Origin: Paraburkholderia mimosarum LMG 23256 = NBRC 106338
GTDB taxonomy: Bacteria; Pseudomonadota; Gammaproteobacteria; Burkholderiales; Burkholderiaceae
Length of the DNA: 64,000 bases
Assembly (NCBI RefSeq): GCF_000739815.1
Contig: NZ_BBJJ01000015.1
Location: 1 to 64,000, forward strand
Direction of reading: 5' to 3'
Positions 41,019-49,438 of the stretch are shown here, piece after piece. Made by a program: the position numbers and the translations under genes. A model generated the notes under the pieces. It made no database searches. It was not told where the DNA came from and was given only the letters and a program-made list of their open reading frames with translations. Each line of letters begins with the position of its first letter. Within the stretch, counting starts at the first letter, position 1.

Positions 41019-41795
41019 TCAGGGCTGGCTCACGGTGATGTTGAAAGTCACATCTTCTGTGAAGACACCCGGAATGGAACCGATCACATGAATCGTGTGC
41101 GGCCCCAGTGGGAGCGGTTTTATCATCAGCCAGTATCCGTCGCTTATGGCCATGCCTGAACCTGCACCAGATAGCGGTGGAGAGTCCGTTACGAAGAAAT
41201 TGTTATGCGGTACAGAGAATTGAAAGAACGGCGATTGCACCCGGAATGGAGATGACGGCGGCTGCACTCCACTGACTGGTATGTTATCAATCGTGGCACT
41301 CACGGAGGTGACGAGGTTAATTATGTTTTTGGCACACACGCGGCAATCAGATTCAACTGAACAGCCAGGACCGGTCGGATTTGATGATGAAAAAGCACCC
41401 GCCGGTAGCTCGTAGGTGGAGCAGTCCGCGTTAATAATCGGCACAAAAATGTATTTCCCGGCGGGCACCTTGCATTGCTCGATTGCTGGCTTTGCGGCCA
41501 AAGAGCCTGATGGACCGGTCAGGAACCAGACCGGTCCAGACTGGTTGACGCTACAGTGTGTTCCGTCGTTGTAACCCGAAGGGTTCGGCCGAGGCGGCCC
41601 ATACGGTATTGCAAGTAACCATTGCCACCACGCCGCAGACCACTGATTGTAGGTCATCCCGTCGACCGTTTGCTGCGGCGGTACGATAACTGTGTCCTGG
41701 CCATCAGCCAGCACCTCCTGGCTCGCGACGCCGAAGAGGATGCCGACCGTTGCTAAGGCGAGCGCATGTCGCCGAATCTTTGTGTTGCAGTTCAT
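41019..41795 (-). CDS. Secreted protein of uncharacterised 'WWQW' family
   Basis: A 258-residue exported protein: signal peptide at residues 1-30 (ending VLA-DG), then the conserved phrase YNQWSAAWWQWLLAIP near residue 50 and a cysteine-containing core (GTHCSVNQSGPVWFLTG, GKYIFVPIINADCSTYE). I have seen this phrase in a family of secreted proteins of unknown function in proteobacteria and cyanobacteria. Five to six cysteines suggest disulfides. GC content is clearly lower than in the surrounding genes. The ATG at 41795 has GGAGG ten bases upstream. It lies downstream of the propeller gene at 42142-43287 in the same direction. Confidence 0.72.
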   Translation of the reverse strand: MNCNTKIRRHALALATVGILFGVASQEVLADGQDTVIVPPQQTVDGMTYNQWSAAWWQWLLAIPYGPPRPNPSGYNDGTHCSVNQSGPVWFLTGPSGSLAAKPAIEQCKVPAGKYIFVPIINADCSTYELPAGAFSSSNPTGPGCSVESDCRVCAKNIINLVTSVSATIDNIPVSGVQPPSSPFRVQSPFFQFSVPHNNFFVTDSPPLSGAGSGMAISDGYWLMIKPLPLGPHTIHVIGSIPGVFTEDVTFNITVSQP

Positions 41796-42094
41796 TATGA
41801 CCTCCATTGAATGAACGACCAACGGTGCTGCCATCAACTGAGCTGACAATAAGGTTTAAGTTACTGTCCGTGGCGTGCGCATTCCAAGGCGCTCTGCCAG
41901 GTCGGACAGAAATGGTGCCTGTCTGGATGGCCTGGTCACAACCACTGGTGCAGCTGGTGCCGTCTGGAGCGGAGGGCCGAGTTGATGACGTGCTATGCGC
42001 TCGTGCCGCCGATGTTTGCAGGGCGTTCTTGAGGTCACCCGCAGTTCGCACTCTTCTAAAGCACACACATCCCCTGGGCTTAACGAGCAAGCAA

Positions 42095-42115
42095 GGCCTG
42101 GCTGACCGCCAGGCC
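42095..42115 (-). terminator. Hairpin after the propeller gene
   Basis: GGCCTGGC and GCCAGGCC arms (42108-42115 and 42095-42102) pair perfectly on the minus strand, 27 bases beyond the propeller stop, followed by TTGCTTGCT, a poor T-tail. The remaining spacer to 41796 shows no gene. Confidence 0.55.
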
Positions 42116-42141
42116 CATCCTTTCTACGATGCACGCAGTTT

Positions 42142-43287
42142 TTAGTTGTCGTAGTCCAGCGTCGCAGGGTCGCTGTTCTTAAAGATTGGATACCACGGCG
42201 ACTGTAACGGGCCGCCCGTGGAGTTGGCCGGCACGATGACGTTGCACTGTATGGTCGGGCTCGTAGTCGTGGTCGTGGTATTGCAACGCCGCACCTCACC
42301 TGTCGTCGTCTTGTCACTACCCGTGTTAGGCGAACCAGTGATTGGGACGTACAGATACCCGCCCGGCCCGAAGATGATTGCTTCTGCGTATGACCTGAGC
42401 GAACCGGCTACATCCAGCTCGACCTTGTCGAGCAGGTGACCGGTCTTTCCGTCAAGCTTCAGTATTTTGTCGGTGTCCGTGGCCCCAGCACGGAAGCTCG
42501 TCACCCACAGATTGCCTTTGCTGTCAAAGACCAAGCCCTCAGGGCGATGCAAATCGGGGACTGTTGCATCGGACGCAAATACGTCAACGAATGCATTGGT
42601 CCGTGGGTCGAAGCGCAAGACGTAGCCAACTGAAGGGTCATGTGGGTCTTTCGAGACGGGGCATGCTCTTGCAGAGACGTACAGTAGTCCGTCGGGTCCG
42701 AAGACAACTCCACGCGGGTAAAACCCCGGCTTGAAGTTCTTCCGGTTGAGGTTACCCTTGAAAGCACCCGCCGCATCATATTCCTTTACGTCGCCTTCGT
42801 TAGCACATTTGTTGTTCGCCACACCATCATCGGCCACATAAAAGTAGTTGTTTGGGCCGCCGCGCACGATGCCGCGAGGCGAGAAAGGCGCGTTGGGGTC
42901 AGTCGAAGAGACTAGTTTGCCGATAAATGTACCGGTCTTCGCATCAAAGCGCATCACCTCACCGTTATTTGGAGTGTTTACGTTCTGATTGACGACCACG
43001 AGCTGCCCATCTGTAAAAATCATTCCCCGTGGCCCGGTCAGTCCGGCAGCCGCCGCCCCGGAAGCCACGAAGGGGCCAATGTATGCCCCAGTCAAATTAA
43101 ACTGCTTGATGGAATTGTCTCCCGCGTCGCCAATGAACAGCTGCTGTGCGGTTGAAGATTGACTGACCATCAACGCACTGAACCCCACCGCTGCCGAAAG
43201 CAGCATGGAGCGCAGCACGCCTTGAGTGAACCGACATGTTGTATGCCAGGAGCGACTGCCTGAAGAGACAAGAGAATATGCAAACAT
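42142..43287 (-). CDS. Secreted NHL/SMP-30-like beta-propeller
   Basis: A 381-residue protein with an N-terminal export region (hydrophobic stretch LLSAAVGFSALMVSQS, cleavage after STA about residue 48) and repeated four-stranded propeller units; the recurrent phrases GPRGMIF, SPRGIVRG, YPRGVVFGPDGLLYVS, RPEGLVFDSKGNLWVT and AEAIIFGPGGYLYVP mark five or six blades. NHL-like propellers bind ligands or have lactonase activity, and no catalytic site is evident. The ATG at 43287 has GGAGG nine bases upstream. It follows the small lipoprotein gene by 79 bases. Low GC indicates acquisition. Confidence 0.82.
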   Translation of the reverse strand: MFAYSLVSSGSRSWHTTCRFTQGVLRSMLLSAAVGFSALMVSQSSTAQQLFIGDAGDNSIKQFNLTGAYIGPFVASGAAAAGLTGPRGMIFTDGQLVVVNQNVNTPNNGEVMRFDAKTGTFIGKLVSSTDPNAPFSPRGIVRGGPNNYFYVADDGVANNKCANEGDVKEYDAAGAFKGNLNRKNFKPGFYPRGVVFGPDGLLYVSARACPVSKDPHDPSVGYVLRFDPRTNAFVDVFASDATVPDLHRPEGLVFDSKGNLWVTSFRAGATDTDKILKLDGKTGHLLDKVELDVAGSLRSYAEAIIFGPGGYLYVPITGSPNTGSDKTTTGEVRRCNTTTTTTSPTIQCNVIVPANSTGGPLQSPWYPIFKNSDPATLDYDN

Positions 43288-43366
43288 TTGACGCCTCCAT
43301 TTGGTATTTACCACTTGGTGTCGCAACAAGAAGGTCGGGTAGAGCCGGCGCGATGTCCTGGTTGCG

Positions 43367-43519
43367 CTATCCGCCGTTTGCCAGCGTCGACGAAGCTGAA
43401 TTGTCGGCTGCGGAACCGGCGGGACCTGCGTTTCCGCCGCCGCATGCGCTCAATGTCGTTGCGACCAATAGGGCAAATGCTGTTGCGTGCATGGTCCTAA
43501 GCAAGATGTAATGGATCAT
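43367..43519 (-). CDS. Small lipoprotein, 50 aa
   Basis: A short gene with an ideal ribosome site (AGGAG six bases before the ATG at 43519). The product has a short charged start, a hydrophobic stretch (ATAFALLVATT) and the lipobox LSAC followed by GGGNAGPAGS, so it should be acylated at the cysteine (residue 25) and anchored to a membrane. The mature part is only about 26 residues, Gly/Ala/Ser-rich and disordered. It is the first gene of the leftward series lipoprotein, propeller, WWQW protein. Small lipoproteins of this kind often act as entericidin-like or assembly factors, but nothing here decides that. Confidence 0.68.
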   Translation of the reverse strand: MIHYILLRTMHATAFALLVATTLSACGGGNAGPAGSAADNSASSTLANGG

Positions 43520-44239
43520 TACGGACTCCTAAAGGAAAACAAGAAAACGCATTCTGGCGAGTTGACAGGTGACAATGGACTTCGCATGTCGCGACGACCA
43601 TCTCCAGATAGACCGGTAGGTGAACAAACGCAATCGCCGCGCACTCCGCGCTTTGTGAGCGGTGCAGACGGGCGCACGTGAGCGCCGGATAGGGCGCGCC
43701 GAGGCGCTATTGGCGGGAAAACAAGAGCCTGTGCAGTAAGCAGGTGTCCATGGACACCAACTCTTGTTGGTTCACTATATCGTCCTGGACACCAACTTAG
43801 CTAGCAAACCAAGGTGAGGCGTACGTTCTAATATATGAGTAAAGCCTAGGGCAGCGTTTGGTAGATTACAACCCACGACGATTATAAATTTGAGGATTCG
43901 GAATGGCTGAAGTCGTTACCGAATACAAACGCCGAATTCCATGAATATTACAAAGATTTTAATACGAAGATTTTCGGGAGCTTTCCTCCTGTCACAAGTA
44001 AAGCGCGCCCCGATGGCGATAACGGAGCCGGCGAGGTGTTGACGCCGGCAATCGAAATAAAGGGCTGTTGAAACGGCGAACTATTAGCAGCACCCGCCAC
44101 CTGCCTCCCAATTGCCTGACCGCCACATGGAGGCCGTTGGCGCCTCAAATGGTATCTGCCTCGTCAAGTGGTTTCATTGTCATCGGTGGACCGACGGCGA
44201 GCGACTCGCGCCGCTGGCCAGGCTCGACGTCCAGTTGGC
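43520..44239. other. AT-richer spacer, probable insertion scar
   Basis: No gene is recognisable in these 720 bases. GC falls well below the window average at about 43760-44000. A palindrome GTGTCCATGGACAC (43744-43757) and a 12-base direct repeat TGGACACCAACT (43751-43762 and 43786-43797) lie in it and may be ends of a lost mobile element. Confidence 0.45.
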
Positions 44240-44975
44240 AGCCATGGCGACAACGTGCCCGTGCGCCTGAAGCTCCTGCAGGTGCTTGTACTTGTCTTCA
44301 GGTAGCACGCCGGCCTTGACGCCATCAAGTGCGAGTGCCTTCGCCACCGAGTTCGCGGTGACGGAATTGTCGCCGGTGAGCATCACAATCTGCACGCCGG
44401 ACTCTTTCAGCAGACGCACCGCGTCCGGCGTCGTCCCTTTAACGGGTCCGCTACCCCGATGTAGCCAGCAAGTTCGCTGTCTATCGCGACATACATAACC
44501 GTTTGCCCGGCCTCGCGCAGCGTGTCGGTATTTTCTTCGACCGACCCGAACAATTGATTTTCCGCTCTTCCATCAGGCGCACATTGCCCAAGGAGACCGC
44601 GTATCCCTCGAGTTTTCCTGTCACGCCTTTGCCGGGCACCGAGTCGAAAGCGTCTACGCGACTCGTCTCTGTTCCAGCGTCTTTCGCGTGCATGATGATG
44701 GCTTGCGCGAGGGGGTGTTCGCTCGCGCCTTCGAGACTTGTAGCGTAAGCAAGCACCTGGGATTCGGACCAGCCAGCCAGCGCAACGACAGTCTGTCCGC
44801 GCGGTTTGCCCTCCGTAAGGGTTCCGGTCTTGTCGACCACGACGGTGTCGACCTTCTCCATCAACTCGAGGGCTTCCGCGTCCTTGACGAGCACGCCTTC
44901 GCGAGCGCCGCGTCCAATCCCGACGATGATGGAAACCGGGGTGGCCAAGCCGAGCGCGCACGGACAGCATTGTTT
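44240..44975 (-). pseudogene. Decayed copper-type P1B ATPase fragment
   Basis: Read leftward, pieces of one P-type ATPase appear in three frames: CPCALGLATPVSIIVG, the phosphorylation site DKTGTLTEGKP, the P1B-type SEHPLAQAI (HP motif), then after a frameshift near 44560 GQTVMYVAIDSELAGYIGVA, and after a second shift near 44440 VQIVMLTGDNSVTANSVAKA. Similarity stops abruptly after HGHVVAMAA where GDGVNDAPAL is expected, and begins abruptly at the CPC motif, so both ends are lost. The pieces resemble CopA-like Cu+ exporters. It is non-functional and distinct from the intact cadA at 52777-55281. Confidence 0.85.
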
Positions 44976-45029
44976 TTGTCGGGACAGGAATCGTTTGCCA
45001 ATCACCAATCTGTCCCGACTTGCAACATC

Positions 45030-45059
45030 TGACAACACGAGTGGTAACATTTGTTGTCA
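45030..45059. promoter_or_regulatory. Inverted repeat TGACAACA/TGTTGTCA before the RpiR gene
   Basis: TGACAACA (45030-45037) and TGTTGTCA (45052-45059) are exact inverted repeats with a 14-base spacer, 20 bases before the regulator's ATG. The half-site recurs as a palindrome before the aminotransferase gene. Confidence 0.6.
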
Positions 45060-45078
45060 CCCACTGCCCGAGCATCGC

Positions 45079-45939
45079 ATGCCAGACAGTTTCGAACAGC
45101 TCGCCGCGCTGATCCGCGCACGCTTCGCCGATTTGAGTCCGCAGTTCCAGACCGGCGCCGCATTCCTGCTCGACCACCCCGACGAAGTGGCCGTCTCGTC
45201 GATGCGCAAGGTCGCCGAGCGCGCCCGCGTGCAGCCTGCGTCGCTAGTGCGGCTCTCCCAGCTACTGGGCTTTCCGGGCTGGAACGAGCTGCGCGACCTG
45301 TTCGTCGCGAGAGTGCGCACGCGGCCCGAGCCCCTTTCTTCGCGGGCCCGCTCGCTCGTGGCGGGCAGCACGAAGGACGGCCTCGCGCGCGAGATGCTCC
45401 TCGCGCAGCAGCATAATCTGGAGGCGAGCGCCGCCCAAAACACCCACTCGATGGTCGAGGCCGCGCGCCTGCTGCGCCGCGCGAAACACGTGCACGTGGC
45501 GGGCTTCCGCTCGTGCTACGCGGTGGCGTTCGGGCTGGTCTACGGCTATCGGTTCTTTCGCCCTTCGGTTTCGTTGCTGGGCGGCGAGGCTGGGACGCTG
45601 GAAATGCAACTGCTCGGCATCGAGCGCGACAGCGCGACGATTGTTGTGAGCTTCGCACCGTATTCGGTCGAGGCGGTGCGCGTGGCAGAGGCCGCGCTCG
45701 CGAAAGGCGGCCGACTGATCGCGATCACCGACAGCGCCGTTTCGCCGATTGCGCTCCATGCCCACAAGGCGCTGATCTTCACGCACGAAAGCCCGTCGTT
45801 TTTCCCCTCGCTCGTGGCGGCCACGGCCCTGGCCGAATCGCTCGTCGCGCATCTGCTGGCGCTCGAAGGTTCGGGCGGGATCGCCCAACTCGAACAGGCC
45901 GAGCGTTCGCTGAACGCGCGTGGCGCCTACGTGCCCTGA
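45079..45939 (+). CDS. RpiR/MurR-family transcriptional regulator
   Basis: A 286-residue regulator with an N-terminal HTH_6 domain (residues 5-80; VAERARVQPASLVRLSQLLG) and a SIS sugar-isomerase-like effector domain (about 120-250; VHVAGFRSCYAVAFG, then VVSFAPYSVEAV). The ATG at 45079 gives the family N-terminus (MPDSFEQLAALIRARF). RpiR proteins bind phosphorylated sugars or, in some bacteria, amino acids and their keto acids. A TGACAACA inverted repeat just upstream suggests autoregulation, and the same half-site before the class III aminotransferase at 46417 links the two genes. Confidence 0.92.
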   Translation: MPDSFEQLAALIRARFADLSPQFQTGAAFLLDHPDEVAVSSMRKVAERARVQPASLVRLSQLLGFPGWNELRDLFVARVRTRPEPLSSRARSLVAGSTKDGLAREMLLAQQHNLEASAAQNTHSMVEAARLLRRAKHVHVAGFRSCYAVAFGLVYGYRFFRPSVSLLGGEAGTLEMQLLGIERDSATIVVSFAPYSVEAVRVAEAALAKGGRLIAITDSAVSPIALHAHKALIFTHESPSFFPSLVAATALAESLVAHLLALEGSGGIAQLEQAERSLNARGAYVP

Positions 45940-46416
45940 GGGCGGGGCGCTCCCTTCGATCCTCTGTGTTCCCGTTCCCGGGTACCGTTGCGAAACGGCA
46001 TCCGGCTTCAACTTCTTCGCTCATATCTCGTTTGTTGTTGTTTGTGCTTTTGTTGACAACATATGTTGTTTGGCCGTATAAAACGCAATGCAGAGGACTG
46101 ACGCAAGAACGGAGCGGGAAAATCGATGCGCCACCGATTCGTCGCGCGACCGCCCGCTCCGGCTCGGCGAGTTGCTGCCCTCGGGCGTACGTTTCACGAC
46201 CGCGCGGGCACTGGGATGCCTGGCTTGCGCAACGACCCCCACGATCCCGAAGACGAAAACAGGCTCGCCACCGCATGCATGCGCATCGAGCGGCGTGGTG
46301 TCGCGCTGGACGTTGGGCAGGCCGGCGCGCGGGTGCTCGGCTTCCATATCGATTCGGATGCGCGCGAGGCTGGCGACGCGGCGCGTTGATCGTCCACCGA
46401 CTTCATCGAGGACCCT
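45940..46416 (+). other. Spacer between rpiR-type gene and aminotransferase
   Basis: No convincing gene in 477 bases; frames of 87-110 codons lack ribosome sites and similarity. It contains the palindrome at 46056-46069 and GTTGTTG/TTGTTGTTT repeats around 46031-46055. Confidence 0.5.
46056..46069. promoter_or_regulatory. Palindrome ACAACATATGTTGT upstream of aminotransferase
   Basis: A perfect 14-base palindrome whose half ACAACA is shared with the inverted repeat at 45030-45059. Extended, it reads TTGACAACATATGTTGTTT. It is 350 bases from the aminotransferase ATG, so the transcript would have a long leader. Confidence 0.55.
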
Positions 46417-47778
46417 ATGACCATGGCGTCTCCAACCAAAGTGTTTCATCGGATGCCGAGACAAACCTTGCCCGTCGCGGTGGCGGGGGAAGGCATCGAG
46501 ATCATCGATTCCACCGGCAAGCGCTACATCGATGCAAGCGGCGGCGCAGCTGTCTCGTGCCTCGGCCATAGCAACCCGCGCGTGATCGAGGCGATCAAGC
46601 GTCAGGCACAACAGCTGCCGTACGCGCACACCGCGTTTTTCACGACCGAGGCGTCGGAGCAGCTCGCTGATCATCTCGTTGCCGCCGCGCCGAAGGGGCT
46701 TGACCATGTGTACTTCGTGTCGGGCGGTTCGGAGGCGATCGAAGCCGCGCTCAAGCTGGCACGCCAGTATTTCGTGGAAAAGGGCGAACTCGCGCGCCGC
46801 CACTTCATCGCACGCCGCCAGAGCTATCACGGCAACACGCTCGGCGCGCTCGCGATTGGCGGCAATGCCTGGCGCCGGGAGCCGTTCCTGCCGATCCTGA
46901 TCGAGTCGCATCACGTCAGCGCGTGCTATGCGTACCGCGAGCGTCACGAAGGCGAAACCGACGAGGCCTACGCACAGCGTCTGGCCGACGAGCTCGAGCA
47001 GAAGATTCTCCAACTGGGGCCCGACACGGTGGCGGCGTTCATCGCGGAGACCGTTGTGGGCGCAACGGCTGGCGCGGTGCCGCCGGTGCGCGAATACTTC
47101 CGCAAGATCCGCGCGGTGTGCGACCGTTACGGCGTGCTTCTCATCCTCGACGAGGTCATGTCGGGCATGGGCCGCACCGGCTATGTGTTCGCGTGCGAGG
47201 AGGACGGCGTTACGCCCGACCTGCTCGCAATCGCCAAGGGCCTCGGTGCGGGCTACCAGCCGATTGGCGCGACACTCGTGAGCCAGCGTATCTACGAGAC
47301 GATCGTTGGCGGCAGTGGCTACTTTCAGCACGGCCACACCTACATCGGCCACGCCACGGCTTGCGCGGCGGCGCTCGAAGTGCAGCGTGTGATTGCCGAA
47401 GAGAACCTGCTCGACAACGTACTCGCCCGCGGCGAGCAACTGCGCGCGCTTTTGCGCGAGCGCTACGCAGCGCATCCCTGGGTGGGCGATGTGCGCGGCC
47501 GCGGACTGTTCGTCGGTGTCGAGCTCGTGAAGGACCGCGCCACGAAGGCCACATTCGACCCGGCACTCAAGCTCCACGCGGCGATCAAGCGAGAGGCGTT
47601 CGCGCGTGGCCTGATGGTCTACCCGATGGGCGGCACGGTGGATGGCAGAAACGGCGACCACGTGCTGCTGGCGCCGCCTTTCACCTGCACGGCGCAGAAC
47701 ATCGACATCATCGTCGATCGGTTGGCCGCCGCAATCGACGGCGCGCTCGTTATGGCAGGCGTGGCGCGCCCGGCGTGA
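46417..47778 (+). CDS. Class III (omega) aminotransferase
   Basis: A 453-residue PLP enzyme of aminotransferase class III. The PLP lysine is in IAKGLGAGYQPIGA, preceded by the cofactor-binding Asp in LLILDEVMSGMGRTG; ASGGAAVSCLGH and SGGSEAIEAALKLARQY are the usual N-terminal landmarks. Such enzymes transfer the terminal amino group of beta-alanine, GABA, putrescine-type or aromatic amines to pyruvate or 2-oxoglutarate. The ATG at 46417 has GAGG nine bases upstream. An RpiR regulator upstream and a CMD-family gene downstream (100-base gap) are its neighbours. The exact amine is unknown. Confidence 0.92.
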   Translation: MTMASPTKVFHRMPRQTLPVAVAGEGIEIIDSTGKRYIDASGGAAVSCLGHSNPRVIEAIKRQAQQLPYAHTAFFTTEASEQLADHLVAAAPKGLDHVYFVSGGSEAIEAALKLARQYFVEKGELARRHFIARRQSYHGNTLGALAIGGNAWRREPFLPILIESHHVSACYAYRERHEGETDEAYAQRLADELEQKILQLGPDTVAAFIAETVVGATAGAVPPVREYFRKIRAVCDRYGVLLILDEVMSGMGRTGYVFACEEDGVTPDLLAIAKGLGAGYQPIGATLVSQRIYETIVGGSGYFQHGHTYIGHATACAAALEVQRVIAEENLLDNVLARGEQLRALLRERYAAHPWVGDVRGRGLFVGVELVKDRATKATFDPALKLHAAIKREAFARGLMVYPMGGTVDGRNGDHVLLAPPFTCTAQNIDIIVDRLAAAIDGALVMAGVARPA

Positions 47779-47877
47779 GGCGTGGTGCTACGATTGATAT
47801 GCAACTAACTGCCAAAACCACGCGTCCACCGCGAGCGGTCGCGCGCGACCGGCCATGATACGCAACGGAGCAGATCG

Positions 47878-48444
47878 ATGACCCAAGACCAGAAGACACG
47901 GCTTCCCGCATTTGAGTTTGCACTTGCGTCCCCCGAGCAGAAGGCCGTGCTCGACGAAATCCTTTCCGGTCCGCGCGGGAATCTCGACGGACCCTTCCTC
48001 GGCTGGATCCATAGCCCGCAACTCGCGCAGCACGCGCAGCGCCTGGGCGCGTTCTGCCGCTACCGGACCGGCCTGTCGATACGGCTCTCCGAACTCGCGA
48101 TCCTCGTCACGTCGGTGCACTGGCGGGCCCAGGCCGAGTGGTACATCCACTATCCGATCGCCCTGAGGGCGGGCGTGCCGGAGGCGCTGGCCGAGCAGAT
48201 CCGCACGGGCGCGACGCCGCAGTTCGACGAGCCTGACGATGCGCTGATCTACGCGTTCACGACCGAGCTGTACGAAACGAAGCGTGTATCCGACGCGACC
48301 TATGCGCGTGCCGTCGAGCGCTTTGGCCATGAAACGACGATCAACCTGGTCGGGCTACTGGGCTACTACGCGCTGGTGGCCATGACACTCAACGTTTTCG
48401 ACATGCGCGCCGAGGGTCAGACGACCCTGCCGTTTGGCGAATAA
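47878..48444 (+). CDS. Carboxymuconolactone decarboxylase family protein
   Basis: A 188-residue all-helical protein. The family core AEWYIHYPIALRAGVPEALAEQI corresponds to the CMD fold, but the CxxC redox pair of AhpD peroxidase-type members is absent (EWYIHYP instead), so it is of the non-redox class close to 4-carboxymuconolactone decarboxylases. The ATG at 47878 has GGAG upstream. It probably shares the transcript of the aminotransferase and ends at the terminator at 48481-48502. No protocatechuate genes are nearby, so a beta-ketoadipate role is not supported. Confidence 0.88.
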   Translation: MTQDQKTRLPAFEFALASPEQKAVLDEILSGPRGNLDGPFLGWIHSPQLAQHAQRLGAFCRYRTGLSIRLSELAILVTSVHWRAQAEWYIHYPIALRAGVPEALAEQIRTGATPQFDEPDDALIYAFTTELYETKRVSDATYARAVERFGHETTINLVGLLGYYALVAMTLNVFDMRAEGQTTLPFGE

Positions 48445-48480
48445 GCGCGGCGCGCCCGCGCAAGCTTCGCTCGAAGCCCC

Positions 48481-48502
48481 CTTCGGTCTTCCGAAGTTTT
48501 TT
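48481..48502 (+). terminator. Intrinsic terminator after CMD gene
   Basis: CTTCGG (48481-48486), loop TCTT, CCGAAG (48491-48496) and six T residues form a compact textbook terminator. Confidence 0.9.
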
Positions 48503-49047
48503 CAGTGCGATTCCGCACGCGTGACAACCATATTTCAGGCAAACCTGTTTGAACCCGGCAATTCCTGATGATTTGGCCGGAGCGGTGCACCACGCATCCG
48601 CCGTTCAGCGATTAATCGAACGGACGGTTTTATCTGCGCAGAAAACGTTTCCACACCTGTCGCTGCGTGGGTGGCATTTTGAACGAGGCCGTGAACCCGG
48701 TTGCCATGGCGACGCATTCATAGAAGCTGTGGCGCGGCATTTTCAGCAAATACGCTCGAAATAATATGACTGTTTGAGCGCGCAAGTTTGCCCGGTACGT
48801 TTTGCCGCACATGTATGGTATTCCGCGTAATTTGTGCGGAGCGCCACTGGATACGGTTCGGCCGAGCCGCGAATAACAGGGTTTTCAGCAAGTCTTATGA
48901 AAATCGCTTGCGCGCATTAATTCCAGTTGTTAGTCTTGCCAAACTTATTAATGACCGCGGCATTCTCATTCCGAAAGCGCGGTAGGGTGGCGAGATGTTC
49001 GTCCCGCCCAGTCTTTTCTCTGTGCGCCTTTTTTAACGGGGAACTTC
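48503..49047 (+). other. AT-richer spacer before the YodC-like gene
   Basis: About 545 bases with lower GC and no supported gene; small frames at 48549-48764 and 48788-48985 have no ribosome sites. The promoter of the next gene must lie here. Confidence 0.5.
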
Positions 49048-49335
49048 ATGCTTGATACGACCATCGACGTAGCCGAAAAGCCGCACGCCGCCATGGCCGG
49101 AATTGGCGACGTCGTCACCCTGAAGTCGGGCGGTCCGCGCATGACCGTCATGTACGCCGGTCCGGTCGGATTCGCCAGCGGCCACTGGTTGATTTGCCAG
49201 TGGTTCGACGAGCATGGCGAATTGCGTCAGGACATGTTCTCGCAGGACATGCTGCGGATAGAGCCTCGCTCGATCCCGGCGGCGTTCGTCAAGATGCGCA
49301 ATCCGGCTGGCGGAAGGGCCGTGGGCGGAATCTGA
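49048..49335 (+). CDS. YodC-like (DUF2158) small protein
   Basis: A 95-residue protein with the DUF2158 core GDVVTLKSGGPRMTV (about residues 20-34) and WLICQWFDEHGELRQD (about 48-63). Family members are small SH3-like barrels of unknown function in many proteobacteria. The ATG at 49048 has GGGGAA nine bases upstream. A 20-residue N-terminal extension precedes the core. It is monocistronic, closed by the hairpin at 49408-49438. Confidence 0.88.
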   Translation: MLDTTIDVAEKPHAAMAGIGDVVTLKSGGPRMTVMYAGPVGFASGHWLICQWFDEHGELRQDMFSQDMLRIEPRSIPAAFVKMRNPAGGRAVGGI

Positions 49336-49407
49336 ACGGTAACCCCATCGCAGGCTGGGGCGGATCCGCTCGGGCGGATCCGGTGGTTCTGCAGATTTGC
49401 ATAAGCG

Positions 49408-49438
49408 GCCGGGCCTGTGGGTCCGGCTATTTATTTAT
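49408..49438 (+). terminator. Terminator after YodC-like gene
   Basis: GCCGGGCC (49408-49415) pairs with GGTCCGGC (49420-49427), with one G-T pair, followed by TATTTATTTAT. It overlaps the last codons of the convergent LysE-type gene. Confidence 0.75.

Noticed and set aside
46088..46420. 110-codon frame before the aminotransferase
   Set aside because: No similarity, no ribosome site, and overlaps the leader containing the RpiR-type palindrome.
48549..48985. Small frames in the AT-richer spacer before the YodC-like gene
   Set aside because: No ribosome sites or recognisable features; likely chance frames.
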